NCBI GenBank assembly: GCA_041161065.1
Contig: JBEAVE010000018.1
Span: 1-64,000 of the forward strand
Origin: DYRG01 sp041161065
Lineage (GTDB): Bacteria; Pseudomonadota; Gammaproteobacteria; Beggiatoales; Beggiatoaceae
DNA length: 64,000 bases
Reading direction: 5' to 3'
A program made the translations under genes and the position numbers. The notes below the pieces were generated by a model that searched no databases, was not told the origin of the DNA, and worked only from the letters and a program-made list of their open reading frames with translations. Shown here in pieces: positions 7,897-16,110 of the stretch. How positions within the stretch are numbered: the first letter of the stretch is position 1; each line of letters opens with the position of its first letter.

Positions 7897-9147
7897 TTAA
7901 CCGTACACGGGGAAACGTTTGCAAAGTTGAGAAACTTTATTTCTAACGGTTTCTTGAATGCTCACGTTTTCAATGTCATCTAAAATGTCAGCGATCCAAC
8001 CCGCAAGTTCTTCACATTCTTTCACTCCAAATCCTCGAGTTGTTACCGCTGGCGTTCCAATGCGAATTCCACTGGTTACAAATGGCGTTTGGGGATCATT
8101 TGGGACGGAGTTCTTATTAACCGTAATATGCGCATTTCCTAACGCCGCGTCCGCCGCTTTTCCTGTCAAGTTCTTCGCAATTAAATCAACCAAAAACAAA
8201 TGATTATCCGTGCCGCCAGAAACAATATTATAACCACGTTTTTGTAATGTAGTTGCCATAATTTTAGCATTATCAATCACTTGTTGTTGATAAGCTTTAA
8301 ATTCTGGTTGCATGGCTTCTTTGAAAGCGACTGCTTTTGCCGCGATAACGTGCATTAACGGACCGCCTTGCGTACCCGGAAATACTAACGAATTCAACTT
8401 CTTCTCAATGTCTGGATTCGAACGCGCCAAAATCAAACCACCACGCGGACCGCGCAAAGTTTTGTGAGTAGTGGTCATCACCACGTCGGCAATTTTGATC
8501 GGATTCGGATACAATCCCGCCGCCACCAAACCCGCAACGTGGGCAATGTCAGTCACTAAATACGCGCCAACTTTGTCCGCGATTTCCCGCATCCGTTGCC
8601 AATCAACCACCCGCGAATACGCGCTAAATCCGCCGATCAACATTTTGGGTTTGTGTTCGAGGGCGAGGCGTTCCATTTCTTCGTAATCGATTTCGCCTGT
8701 TGAAGGATTTAAGCCGTATTGTATTGAATTAAAAAGTTTTCCAGAGAAATTCACTTTCGCGCCGTGTGTCAAATGTCCGCCGTGCGCCAAACTCATGCCC
8801 AAAATCGTGTCGCCGGCTTGCAACAGTGCCAAATACACTGCCGCGTTTGCTTGCGAACCGGAGTGAGGTTGAACGTTGGCGTAATCTGCACCGAATAAGG
8901 CTTTGGCGCGATCAATGGCGAGTTGTTCGGCAACATCGACAAATTCGCAGCCGCCATAATAACGTTTTGCGGGATAGCCTTCGGCGTATTTATTCGTTAA
9001 AACAGAGCCTTGCGCGGTTAAAACGCGAGGACTGGCATAATTTTCAGAGGCGATTAATTCAACGTGGGCTTCTTGGCGAGCGAGTTCGTTTTGTAAAGAT
9101 TGGGCTAATTCGGGATCAAATTCTGCGAGGGTTTGTGAGGAAAACAT
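7897..9147 (-). CDS. glyA: Serine hydroxymethyltransferase
   Basis: PLP enzyme that interconverts serine and glycine and makes 5,10-methylene-tetrahydrofolate, the one-carbon donor. The protein has 416 aa. It shows ELIASENYASPRVL, the GYPAKRYYGGCEFVD block, and TTTHKTLRGPRGG carrying the PLP lysine. The frame runs to 9165, but the ATG at 9147 has AAAGGAA just upstream and gives the family N-terminus. metF, elsewhere in the window, uses its product. Confidence 0.96.
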   Translation of the reverse strand: MFSSQTLAEFDPELAQSLQNELARQEAHVELIASENYASPRVLTAQGSVLTNKYAEGYPAKRYYGGCEFVDVAEQLAIDRAKALFGADYANVQPHSGSQANAAVYLALLQAGDTILGMSLAHGGHLTHGAKVNFSGKLFNSIQYGLNPSTGEIDYEEMERLALEHKPKMLIGGFSAYSRVVDWQRMREIADKVGAYLVTDIAHVAGLVAAGLYPNPIKIADVVMTTTHKTLRGPRGGLILARSNPDIEKKLNSLVFPGTQGGPLMHVIAAKAVAFKEAMQPEFKAYQQQVIDNAKIMATTLQKRGYNIVSGGTDNHLFLVDLIAKNLTGKAADAALGNAHITVNKNSVPNDPQTPFVTSGIRIGTPAVTTRGFGVKECEELAGWIADILDDIENVSIQETVRNKVSQLCKRFPVYG

Positions 9148-9203
9148 CGTCGTTCCTTTGTACAAGTGAAACTTTTAATCATAACACACTAAGAATTTGG
9201 CGT

Positions 9204-9239
9204 GGATAGTGATCAAATTGAGATGCTAATTAAATCTAT
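9204..9239 (+). repeat. 36-nt dispersed repeat, copy A
   Basis: The stretch centred on TAGTGATCAAAT and GAGATGCT-ATTAAATCT agrees at 32 of 36 positions with 54002-54037. It lies upstream of glyA in the glyA/slt gap. Function unknown. Confidence 0.6.
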
Positions 9240-9519
9240 ACTTTGCTGAAAATAAGCCCAAAATAGGCAAAATTATCTCCTGCTTTTGATCACCGCCTTC
9301 ATTTCTAAATTCTCCAATATTACCTTAACGCCTGTCATTTTATCCTGTTTTAGAGTGTTGCCGTGTTGCCACTTGATTTATCTTGGCTTAAATTGCGGGT
9401 TGAGGTGTCATTTTTTACCACAATGTGGTGTTTTTGTGACAAAAGGTGTTGCGTTTTTGTTGCAAGATTGCTAAACTCGCTTTCACTTATGGATCGTCCC
9501 TGTTTGTGAACCCGTTTAA

Positions 9520-9549
9520 TTGATCAGGACGATGGTGTGTTCTTATAAA
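9520..9549 (+). promoter_or_regulatory. Candidate sigma-70 promoter of the lytic transglycosylase gene
   Basis: TTGATC (9520-9525) and TATAAA (9544-9549) are separated by 18 nt. The leader would be about 65 nt, ending in TAGGAG before the ATG at 9621. The -35 box is a partial match, so this is a tentative call. Confidence 0.4.
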
Positions 9550-9620
9550 AAAAGTTTGTCAAATTAACCCCTTAGGAGATGAAGGCAAGTCGTATCCTCA
9601 AAAAACAATAGGAGTTATTT

Positions 9621-10193
9621 ATGCAGCATCGAAAATATTCATTATGGTTAGGCGCGGCATTATGCGTTTGGCAATTACAGGCGGCGGCAACCGTCGACGA
9701 ACATAGTTCGCTCGATACCGACGCGAAGAGTTTCTCTCAGAAAAAACTTGAAAAAATGGCTGACAAAGCCGCCGCCGATTATGGTTTGAATCCTCATTTG
9801 TTTCGAGCTTTAATTACCCACGAATCGCGCTGGAATGCACGGGCAGTTTCCTCTCAAAACGCCATCGGTTTAACGCAATTGCAAGCCCCCACCGCCGCCG
9901 AATTTTGTGATCTTGAACCCGACGAACTCTTTGATCCCGCTAAAAATCTTGACTGCGGTGCGCGTTATTTTGCGGTTCAATTGGAGGACTTTGGTTCGGT
10001 TGAATTGGCGTTATGCGCTTACAATTTAGGTCCCAATCGCGTCAAACGTGCCGGCAAATGTCCTTCCGATATTAGCGTCACGCAGAAATACATTAAAACC
10101 GTCACCGAAACTTGGCGCGACTCATTATGGGGAAATGTGTGGGTATTGGATAAATGGGGCTACCATTTAGAAGATATTTTCGATTTTTCCTAA
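9621..10193 (+). CDS. Secreted lytic transglycosylase (SLT domain)
   Basis: Cleaves the MurNAc-GlcNAc bond of peptidoglycan to give anhydro-MurNAc ends, in the periplasm. It has a signal peptide (hydrophobic about 7-22), then an SLT lysozyme-like domain (about 50-165) with catalytic E68 in HESRWNARAVS, IGLTQLQ and ALCAYNLGPNRV. Length is 190 aa with a short C-terminal extension. TAGGAG lies before the ATG. Its turnover products are the substrate of AnmK, encoded nearby, though the genes are not an operon. Confidence 0.88.
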   Translation: MQHRKYSLWLGAALCVWQLQAAATVDEHSSLDTDAKSFSQKKLEKMADKAAADYGLNPHLFRALITHESRWNARAVSSQNAIGLTQLQAPTAAEFCDLEPDELFDPAKNLDCGARYFAVQLEDFGSVELALCAYNLGPNRVKRAGKCPSDISVTQKYIKTVTETWRDSLWGNVWVLDKWGYHLEDIFDFS

Positions 10194-10283
10194 CATAGAT
10201 TTTCAGAAAAACCTTGAGAATCAAACGAGTTTTTTCTACAAATCTATATAAAGCGTACAACCAAAAATTGTGCGCTTTATTTA

Positions 10284-10895
10284 TTAGGCTTTTAAGATTT
10301 GTTGAGCGGTTAAATTCAAATGCGCAAACGTCGACGATATAATCCGTTGTTCCTCTCGAAAAAGCTGACATTGATAACGACGTTGTTCATCTAATTGAAA
10401 CACTAAAACCGCCGGTTGTTTGGGTTTGCCCAAGAAATCCCGACTTCCTAACGCCAAATAATCCACAATCCAATATTCTGAAATCCCCAACCGCTGATAT
10501 TCCTCTAATTTATCCAAATAATCATCGTCCCAATTCGTAGAAACCACTTCCACTGCTAATTGAATCGGATCAATTAACGCCGCGTAGCTTTGTCGTTCTA
10601 TTTCCCATTGCGCCCGCGAAATCACGCTCACATCGGGCTTTCGACATTGTTCCCTGCCATTCAAAACAACCGTCCGAACAAGTGCAATATTTGTAACAAC
10701 ATAGTTTAATTGGTGCTGTCTAATTTCATCGTGAAAAGCAAACATCATAAAATTAGCAATATCATCGTGTTGTCGAGTGGCGCGCATATCAATTATTTCT
10801 CCATTTACCCATTCGTAATGTCCATCAGTTGGATAATTCTCTAAAAAATCCTCAAGCGTGGTTTGAGGAGGTGAAGAACTTAGCAGAGCATTCAT
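10284..10895 (-). CDS. Uma2 family (DUF820) putative restriction-like endonuclease
   Basis: A 203-aa protein of the Uma2/DUF820 family, which has a PD-(D/E)XK nuclease fold and is abundant in cyanobacteria and some filamentous proteobacteria; its role is unknown. The expected blocks are seen: YEWVNGEII, KPDVSVIS (acidic residue), QLAVEVVSTNWDDDYLDKLEEY (Glu and Lys) and GISEYWIVDY. The ATG has TTTTGGAG before it. It starts 29 nt after the MoaD-like gene on the same strand and may be the last gene of that operon, or an independent insertion. Confidence 0.8.
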   Translation of the reverse strand: MNALLSSSPPQTTLEDFLENYPTDGHYEWVNGEIIDMRATRQHDDIANFMMFAFHDEIRQHQLNYVVTNIALVRTVVLNGREQCRKPDVSVISRAQWEIERQSYAALIDPIQLAVEVVSTNWDDDYLDKLEEYQRLGISEYWIVDYLALGSRDFLGKPKQPAVLVFQLDEQRRYQCQLFREEQRIISSTFAHLNLTAQQILKA

Positions 10896-10924
10896 AATTT
10901 TTTCTCCAAAATAAACATCAAAAA

Positions 10925-11158
10925 CTAACCGCCTGTGACAGGAGGAAAGAACGCAATTTCATCGTTATCTTTGATAGAAGTTTCTTTCGTAACATATTCC
11001 AAATTCAATGCGCATAATGTATTACTAGGCATCGGAATTGTTGGGCAAATTTGTGTCCATAAGGTTGCAATTGTTATAGTGGATTCGAAAGGAATTAATA
11101 AGGTATTAATACCGACTTGTTCACGCAATTGCGCAAAAAACTTTACTGTGATAGCCAT
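10925..11158 (-). CDS. MoaD/ThiS-family ubiquitin-like sulfur carrier
   Basis: A 77-aa beta-grasp protein: AITVKFFAQLREQVG at the start, NLEYVTKETSIKDNDEIAFFPPVTGG at the end. The C-terminal Gly-Gly can be adenylated and thiocarboxylated, as in molybdopterin synthase small subunit MoaD. No moaE or other molybdenum-cofactor gene is nearby. The ATG at 11158 lies inside the end of the PP2C gene (16-nt overlap), so translation is probably coupled. A longer frame exists to 11179, but the shorter one matches the family. MoaD is the best match by sequence; whether it serves molybdopterin is open. Confidence 0.8.
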   Translation of the reverse strand: MAITVKFFAQLREQVGINTLLIPFESTITIATLWTQICPTIPMPSNTLCALNLEYVTKETSIKDNDEIAFFPPVTGG

Positions 11159-11952
11159 TTGAGAAACCTTTTCCACCAATTTTGTTGAGAAGATTGTTTT
11201 AATTTAATGATAATGACAGAAATATTATCTTTACCGCCACGTTGATTTGCTGTTGCAACGAGTTGATGAGCCATATCTAAAGCGGTGGTTTTTTTTTGTA
11301 GAATGCTCAAAATATCGTTATCTTGCAACATATCATTCAAACCGTCAGAACAGAGCAAATAAATATCATTTTCTTGGGCTTTGTGCTCTTGCAAATCGAC
11401 TTCAACTTGTTCTTTCACGCCTAAGGCTCTTGTAATCAAGTTTTTATTAGGTGCGTGCCACGCTTGCTCAGCGGCGATCAAACCCACATCAACCAATTGT
11501 TGCAATACGGAATGATCTTTGGTGAGGGGTTTCAATTCTTTGTTGCGCAATCGATACAAACGAGAATCGCCCACGTGCGCGATGCTCAAATAATTCTCAT
11601 AAAACCACACCGCTACAACTGTTGTACCCATACCACGATAATTAATTTGCGAACACGCGGATTGCCAAACCGCTTGATTTGCATGCAAAATTGCCTGTTG
11701 GAGCAATAAGCTGGCGTAGCGCAAGCCCGAACTCGAATGCACATCAGCGGGAGTTATTTGCGGCACACGGGTTTGTAATTCGCTCAAAATGGCTTCGACA
11801 GCAAGGCGGCTCGCAATTTCGCCCGCTTGATACCCCCCCATGCCATCAGCCAACACAGCGATGCCAAGTGCTTGATCGACCGCAAGATAATCTTCATTTT
11901 CGTGGCGAACCATGCCAACATCGGTATCGTAGGCGATTTCTAACGCCATCAT
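11143..11952 (-). CDS. PP2C-type Ser/Thr protein phosphatase (Stp1-like)
   Basis: A complete 269-aa PPM/PP2C phosphatase with the metal-binding set in order: YDTDVGMVRHENEDY, VLADGMGGYQAGE, GMGTTVVAV, HVGDSRLYRLR, LTKDHS, LCSDGLNDML and GGKDNISVIII. No membrane segment is evident apart from a short hydrophobic/aromatic tail (WWKRFLKWLS). It starts within the stop of the upstream kinase gene (ATGA overlap), the usual pairing of a Hanks-type kinase with its phosphatase, so it probably removes the phosphates that kinase adds. Confidence 0.92.
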   Translation of the reverse strand: MMALEIAYDTDVGMVRHENEDYLAVDQALGIAVLADGMGGYQAGEIASRLAVEAILSELQTRVPQITPADVHSSSGLRYASLLLQQAILHANQAVWQSACSQINYRGMGTTVVAVWFYENYLSIAHVGDSRLYRLRNKELKPLTKDHSVLQQLVDVGLIAAEQAWHAPNKNLITRALGVKEQVEVDLQEHKAQENDIYLLCSDGLNDMLQDNDILSILQKKTTALDMAHQLVATANQRGGKDNISVIIIKLKQSSQQNWWKRFLKWLSQ

Positions 11953-14456
11953 GGAGGATGTTCCTCTGTTTTAAGTGCCCAAGTTGCTTGACAATCGCGC
12001 AAAGCCTGCGCCAACCGCGCGCCCTCTGAATAACGCTGTTCCGGTTTCTTTTCTAACAAAGTTCCAATCATATCACACAAATCTCGGGGCAAATCAGGTC
12101 GCAATTTCAACAAATCACGCGGTTGTTCGGTTGCAATTTTATACATTAAACTCGGAATAGAATCACTATTAAAAGGCAATGTGCCACTTAACAATTGATA
12201 AAAGGTTACGCCTAAAGAAAACAAATCACTTCTTCCATCAACAATCTTACCCGATACTTGCTCTGGTGACATATAAGACGGTGAACCCAATGGCGGCGTG
12301 CCAGTTTTAGTTTGTTTATGATCGGTAATCCTCGCAATTCCAAAATCCGTAATCTTAAGATTTTTGTTCCCATAATTATAAAGAATATTCGCGGGTTTTA
12401 TATCACGATGAATAACCCCTTGACTGTGCGCATAATGTAATGCTTCTGAAATCTTAATAGCAACACTTAAAAACTCATCAACAGATAACAAGTTTTCTTT
12501 GCGCGTATAAGGTACTAAATTACCCCCTTTGAAATACTCCATTGCCAAATACGCAATATCATCATCTTCACCCGCATCATAAATTGAAATAATATGCTCA
12601 TGCGTTAATCTACCAGCGGCGGAGGCTTCTCTAAAGAAACGTTCTAAGACTTCTTGTAAATTTAAACCGTCGAACTCCTTTGAAAGTGTTAATGTTTTAA
12701 TCGCAACCATTCGATCTAATTTTAATTCTCTTCCTAAATAAACTACGCCCATTGCACCACTTGCAATTTTCTTTTCTATTTGAAAGCGTCCTCCAATAAT
12801 GGGTTTGCGATTTTCAGTGTATTCTTCTAACCAATTGCTCAAATGATGGGGACGATTTCCATTGGTATTATTCAATCGAATTTGCAAACGTTGCATTGCT
12901 TGAACACAATCTCGATAATCTGGATCATGCTCATAGATAAAATGGTAGGTTTTTAAAGCCTCTTGTAATTGAAATTTACGCTCAAAATCTAATGCTAAAT
13001 TATAAAGTGACGCAAATAGGTTTTCATCAATGGGGCATTGCGTAAATTTTTCGTATGCAAGCTCTAATCTACCTTGCCCTTGATAAAGCAATCCTAGTAA
13101 TCGATTTGCTTCTGCATCTTGTTGAAGAAATCGCCATAATTTGGGTAAATTTTTCTTTAAAAGTTCAAATCCCAAAAACGTACTAATTAGTAAAATAGGC
13201 AATAGCAAATTTAACCACATTTTGAAATGAACCAACAAAACAAATTCCGCGCTCAATAAAATCACTAAACCACTTAGCGCAATCATCATTAACCACCGTT
13301 TTTGGAGAAAATCCAATAACAATATGATAAAACTTATTAGAAAAATGCTATGTTGGAGAAATGTTTTCCACTGAGGAAAAGAGATCACATCACGATTGAG
13401 CAAACTGGCTAAACTATTTGCTAAAGAAATAACGGGAGGAATTGGAGCAGAGGCGGTTTCAACTGTGGGCACTAAACGAGAGGAAGCGGTTAAACCAATT
13501 AAAACAATTTTATCACGAAATAATCCAGAAGCGACTTTATTTTCATAGAGTTGATAGAGTGGTGTGGTTGCGAATGCTGAGGTTTGATTAGGTTTAGGCG
13601 GATAAAGAAAAGGGCGCATTTGCCATTGGGTATCTGTTGAAATAAAATAATCCCCCCATTGAAGACCATTTTGTAATATTTCTAATCGAGGAATAAGTGT
13701 TTTAGCAATTTGAAGAATGAGTGAAGGATAAATTTGTTCACGATAACGAAAAAGCAGCGGTTCAATATGCGGGTGCGCGGCGGGATTAAATATCCCAAAC
13801 GCGGTCGCACCAATCCGCAACGCCCCGCTACTTAATTGGGCAAGAGGTGGCAGAGCAACACTAGCAGATGGTGGAAAATCCTTGAAAATCCAATCACTTA
13901 AAAAACCAACCGGCAATTGACTGGGCGCGAGTAAAACACTTGTATCAGTATGGTTATTTAACCACAATGGCATACTTAAAATCACATTTCCATGTTGTCG
14001 AATCGCATCGGCGAATAATTGATCAGTATTAACAAGTTGATTTAATTGGTAAATTTTTTCGCTTAATGTACGAATATCATCAGAAAATTTGGTTGATTCA
14101 TTAACCAAATGGCTGGCTTCATAAAATTGCAACATATCTCGCAATATTTTATTAAATTCGGGGTATTGAATTTTATCTAAAAATGTTGTAAAAACAACCA
14201 CTTTCGCATCTTTTAATGCGGTCAATATTTGCGCATACACCGCTCTTGACAATTGCCAGCCGCCCAATCGTTTGACGCTTTCATCATCAATTGCCACAAT
14301 TTCAATGGCATGATGAGCTTTTTTATTAGAGAAAAACATCATATTTTCATACAGTTTTTCCTCTAAAAATTGTAATGATCCGGTGATTTGTAGAAATATC
14401 AACAAACCTGCAATAATGCTCAATTGTCGCCACGCCTTAGAAATCCGCATATTCAT
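11949..14456 (-). CDS. CHASE2-domain transmembrane Ser/Thr protein kinase
   Basis: An 835-aa Hanks-type kinase with an extracytoplasmic sensor. Order: membrane segment (about 8-28), CHASE2 sensor (about 33-350, with AIEIVAIDDESVKRLGGW), three membrane segments (about 362-432), a TPR-like helical stretch (about 440-530), then the kinase domain (about 553-825). The kinase is intact: glycine loop IASGAMGVVYLG, ATP lysine K587 in VAIKTL, HRD with D685, DFGIAR, and SPSYMSPEQV. CHASE2 is thought to sense an unknown periplasmic signal. The gene overlaps the PP2C gene by 4 nt. It follows the PBP-like gene by 29 nt, which suggests that protein could provide the signal. Confidence 0.93.
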   Translation of the reverse strand: MNMRISKAWRQLSIIAGLLIFLQITGSLQFLEEKLYENMMFFSNKKAHHAIEIVAIDDESVKRLGGWQLSRAVYAQILTALKDAKVVVFTTFLDKIQYPEFNKILRDMLQFYEASHLVNESTKFSDDIRTLSEKIYQLNQLVNTDQLFADAIRQHGNVILSMPLWLNNHTDTSVLLAPSQLPVGFLSDWIFKDFPPSASVALPPLAQLSSGALRIGATAFGIFNPAAHPHIEPLLFRYREQIYPSLILQIAKTLIPRLEILQNGLQWGDYFISTDTQWQMRPFLYPPKPNQTSAFATTPLYQLYENKVASGLFRDKIVLIGLTASSRLVPTVETASAPIPPVISLANSLASLLNRDVISFPQWKTFLQHSIFLISFIILLLDFLQKRWLMMIALSGLVILLSAEFVLLVHFKMWLNLLLPILLISTFLGFELLKKNLPKLWRFLQQDAEANRLLGLLYQGQGRLELAYEKFTQCPIDENLFASLYNLALDFERKFQLQEALKTYHFIYEHDPDYRDCVQAMQRLQIRLNNTNGNRPHHLSNWLEEYTENRKPIIGGRFQIEKKIASGAMGVVYLGRELKLDRMVAIKTLTLSKEFDGLNLQEVLERFFREASAAGRLTHEHIISIYDAGEDDDIAYLAMEYFKGGNLVPYTRKENLLSVDEFLSVAIKISEALHYAHSQGVIHRDIKPANILYNYGNKNLKITDFGIARITDHKQTKTGTPPLGSPSYMSPEQVSGKIVDGRSDLFSLGVTFYQLLSGTLPFNSDSIPSLMYKIATEQPRDLLKLRPDLPRDLCDMIGTLLEKKPEQRYSEGARLAQALRDCQATWALKTEEHPP

Positions 14457-14485
14457 TAAATACTCAACACATTTTTATAATATAA

Positions 14486-16093
14486 TTATTTGGGTACAGG
14501 TAAGGCAATAAAACCAGCTTCTTCTAAGATAGTTTGCCCTTCTTTTGATCGAACAAATTTTAGAAATTCCTCTTCTAAAGGGGCTAATTTCTTATCCTTT
14601 GGTTTATTTGCTAAAAAACTTATATAATAACCGTATGGGTATCTGTCTGTTAAAATATTTGCTTTCGTAGCTTCAACGCCATCAATTGTAATTTGCTTCA
14701 CACCTTGTTTAGTTGATGCAATCTTATCAAACCAATTTGCATATCCTAACATTTCAACATTTTCACTAATAGCAGATAACACTTGTTCCGAAGTTTCTTT
14801 TGTTTCTAAGTTAGATTTGAAATCACCTCCACATAACAATAATTGCTTAGCTAGCACTTCAAAACTATCTTTTAATAAAGGTGAACCCATTAATTGAATG
14901 GACTTATCTTCTAATGAATGGCTTTTAAGCTCCCAATTAAATCGATGCTTAATAATAGAATCCCACTTTGCAGACCAAAATAAAATATTGTGAGTTCCAC
15001 CGCACAGTTTCTTTTCGTTTTTTGAGAAAATACTATCTATATTTTTTCGTGTTAAGTTAAATAAGGGATTTGCTTTATGAGCATAAATCACAATCGCGCC
15101 TTTTCCTATATCAAAAATAGCGGGTGAATGATTATATTTTTTTTCAAAAATTTCAAAAGATGGATATTCTTTATTCTGCTGACGGAAAAGTAGAACAAAA
15201 TTTGCAAGTTCATCCGTAAGTTGTTCAACACTTTTATCCAAAGATGCTGTTACGATATTTATATGAACATTATTTGAACTATTTTTATTAAAACCATCTC
15301 GCCATTTTTCTACCAAAGTTTGAAATTCGGGTGAAATAGCAATCGTTAATTGACCAGATAACGGTTTAATTAACCATTCTTGATTTAAACCCGTTAGAAC
15401 AGCTTTATCAACAATTGTAGTCTTCTTTAATGGAGGTTGATTATCTAGTTTGAAATAAATAAACACTGATTTATATGATCCTTCCTTTAACATTTCTTTT
15501 AATTGTTCACGAGAAATTGCAATAGTTGCAGCTCGAGAAAATGAGAGTTTTGTGAACCATATATCAGTTATTTCAGGCAATAAGTTTTCCCTTACAGAAT
15601 GGTGTTTCTTAACCCAATCTAGCCAATTAATTGATAAATTCAGCGTATTGGTTTTAATATTAAAGTTATCTTCTTTGATTTCAACAATTCCCGCCTGATA
15701 ATTGACTGTTCTTTTTTGAGTTTCTTGATTATATTGATCTAATAATGTTTGTCTTCTTTCAATAAATTCTTTATCAAATTCGGTGGGCATTTTAGTTACA
15801 TAGAGTTGTTCTAAAATTTGTTGATCAGGTGGCGTAATTTCTTTAGGAATCAATTTATCTTTTATAATTTCAACATCGACAGTTTGAAAGGCTTGTCCAT
15901 TTCTACGAAGTTCTAATTGATGAGAACCCACTGGCAATGTAATTATTGCGTGAGTATTTCCTTTCTGAGATTTTAATTCATTTTTTACAAAAATCTCAAT
16001 ATTAGATGGTAAATTTTCCAATAAAACTGCGCCTGTTTCTTCAGCATAAACGGGTTGTAAAAGTAATGCAAAAATTACAAAAATAAATTTCAC
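14486..16093 (-). CDS. Secreted PEGA plus phosphate-binding-like (PBP) protein
   Basis: A 535-aa exported protein. It has a signal peptide (about 1-17, cut near VYAEE), a PEGA-like beta domain (about 20-85, with LPVGSHQLELRRNG), a middle region I do not recognise, and a C-terminal half like PstS-type periplasmic binding proteins. The last part shows GAIVIYAHKANPLFNLTRKNIDSIFS, YPYGYYISFLANKP and FLKFVRSKEGQTILEEAGFIALP. It starts with GTG at 16093 after AAGGAGAAC. It lies between an unknown secreted protein and the CHASE2 kinase on the same strand. A ligand-dependent partner of the kinase is an attractive guess; phosphate as ligand is not shown. Confidence 0.75.
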   Translation of the reverse strand: MKFIFVIFALLLQPVYAEETGAVLLENLPSNIEIFVKNELKSQKGNTHAIITLPVGSHQLELRRNGQAFQTVDVEIIKDKLIPKEITPPDQQILEQLYVTKMPTEFDKEFIERRQTLLDQYNQETQKRTVNYQAGIVEIKEDNFNIKTNTLNLSINWLDWVKKHHSVRENLLPEITDIWFTKLSFSRAATIAISREQLKEMLKEGSYKSVFIYFKLDNQPPLKKTTIVDKAVLTGLNQEWLIKPLSGQLTIAISPEFQTLVEKWRDGFNKNSSNNVHINIVTASLDKSVEQLTDELANFVLLFRQQNKEYPSFEIFEKKYNHSPAIFDIGKGAIVIYAHKANPLFNLTRKNIDSIFSKNEKKLCGGTHNILFWSAKWDSIIKHRFNWELKSHSLEDKSIQLMGSPLLKDSFEVLAKQLLLCGGDFKSNLETKETSEQVLSAISENVEMLGYANWFDKIASTKQGVKQITIDGVEATKANILTDRYPYGYYISFLANKPKDKKLAPLEEEFLKFVRSKEGQTILEEAGFIALPVPK

Positions 16094-16110
16094 GGTTGTT
16101 CTCCTTATTT

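Larger units (their letters stand above)
9148..9620. other. Intergenic region between divergent glyA and slt
   Basis: This 473-nt gap is the longest in the window. It holds the glyA ribosome site, one copy of a 36-nt repeat (9204-9239) and a candidate promoter for the transglycosylase gene. A 62-codon frame at 9286-9474 has no ribosome site and a cysteine/leucine-rich product, so I do not call it. I see no riboswitch or structured RNA. Confidence 0.6.

Noticed and set aside
9286..9474. 62-codon open frame in the glyA/slt gap
   Set aside because: No ribosome-binding site, cysteine- and leucine-rich product without a recognisable pattern, and position inside a probable promoter region.
14486..16093. 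PstS proper, the phosphate transporter binding protein
   Set aside because: Only the C-terminal half resembles PstS; the protein has a PEGA-like start and an unrecognised middle, and no pstCAB or phoU genes adjoin.
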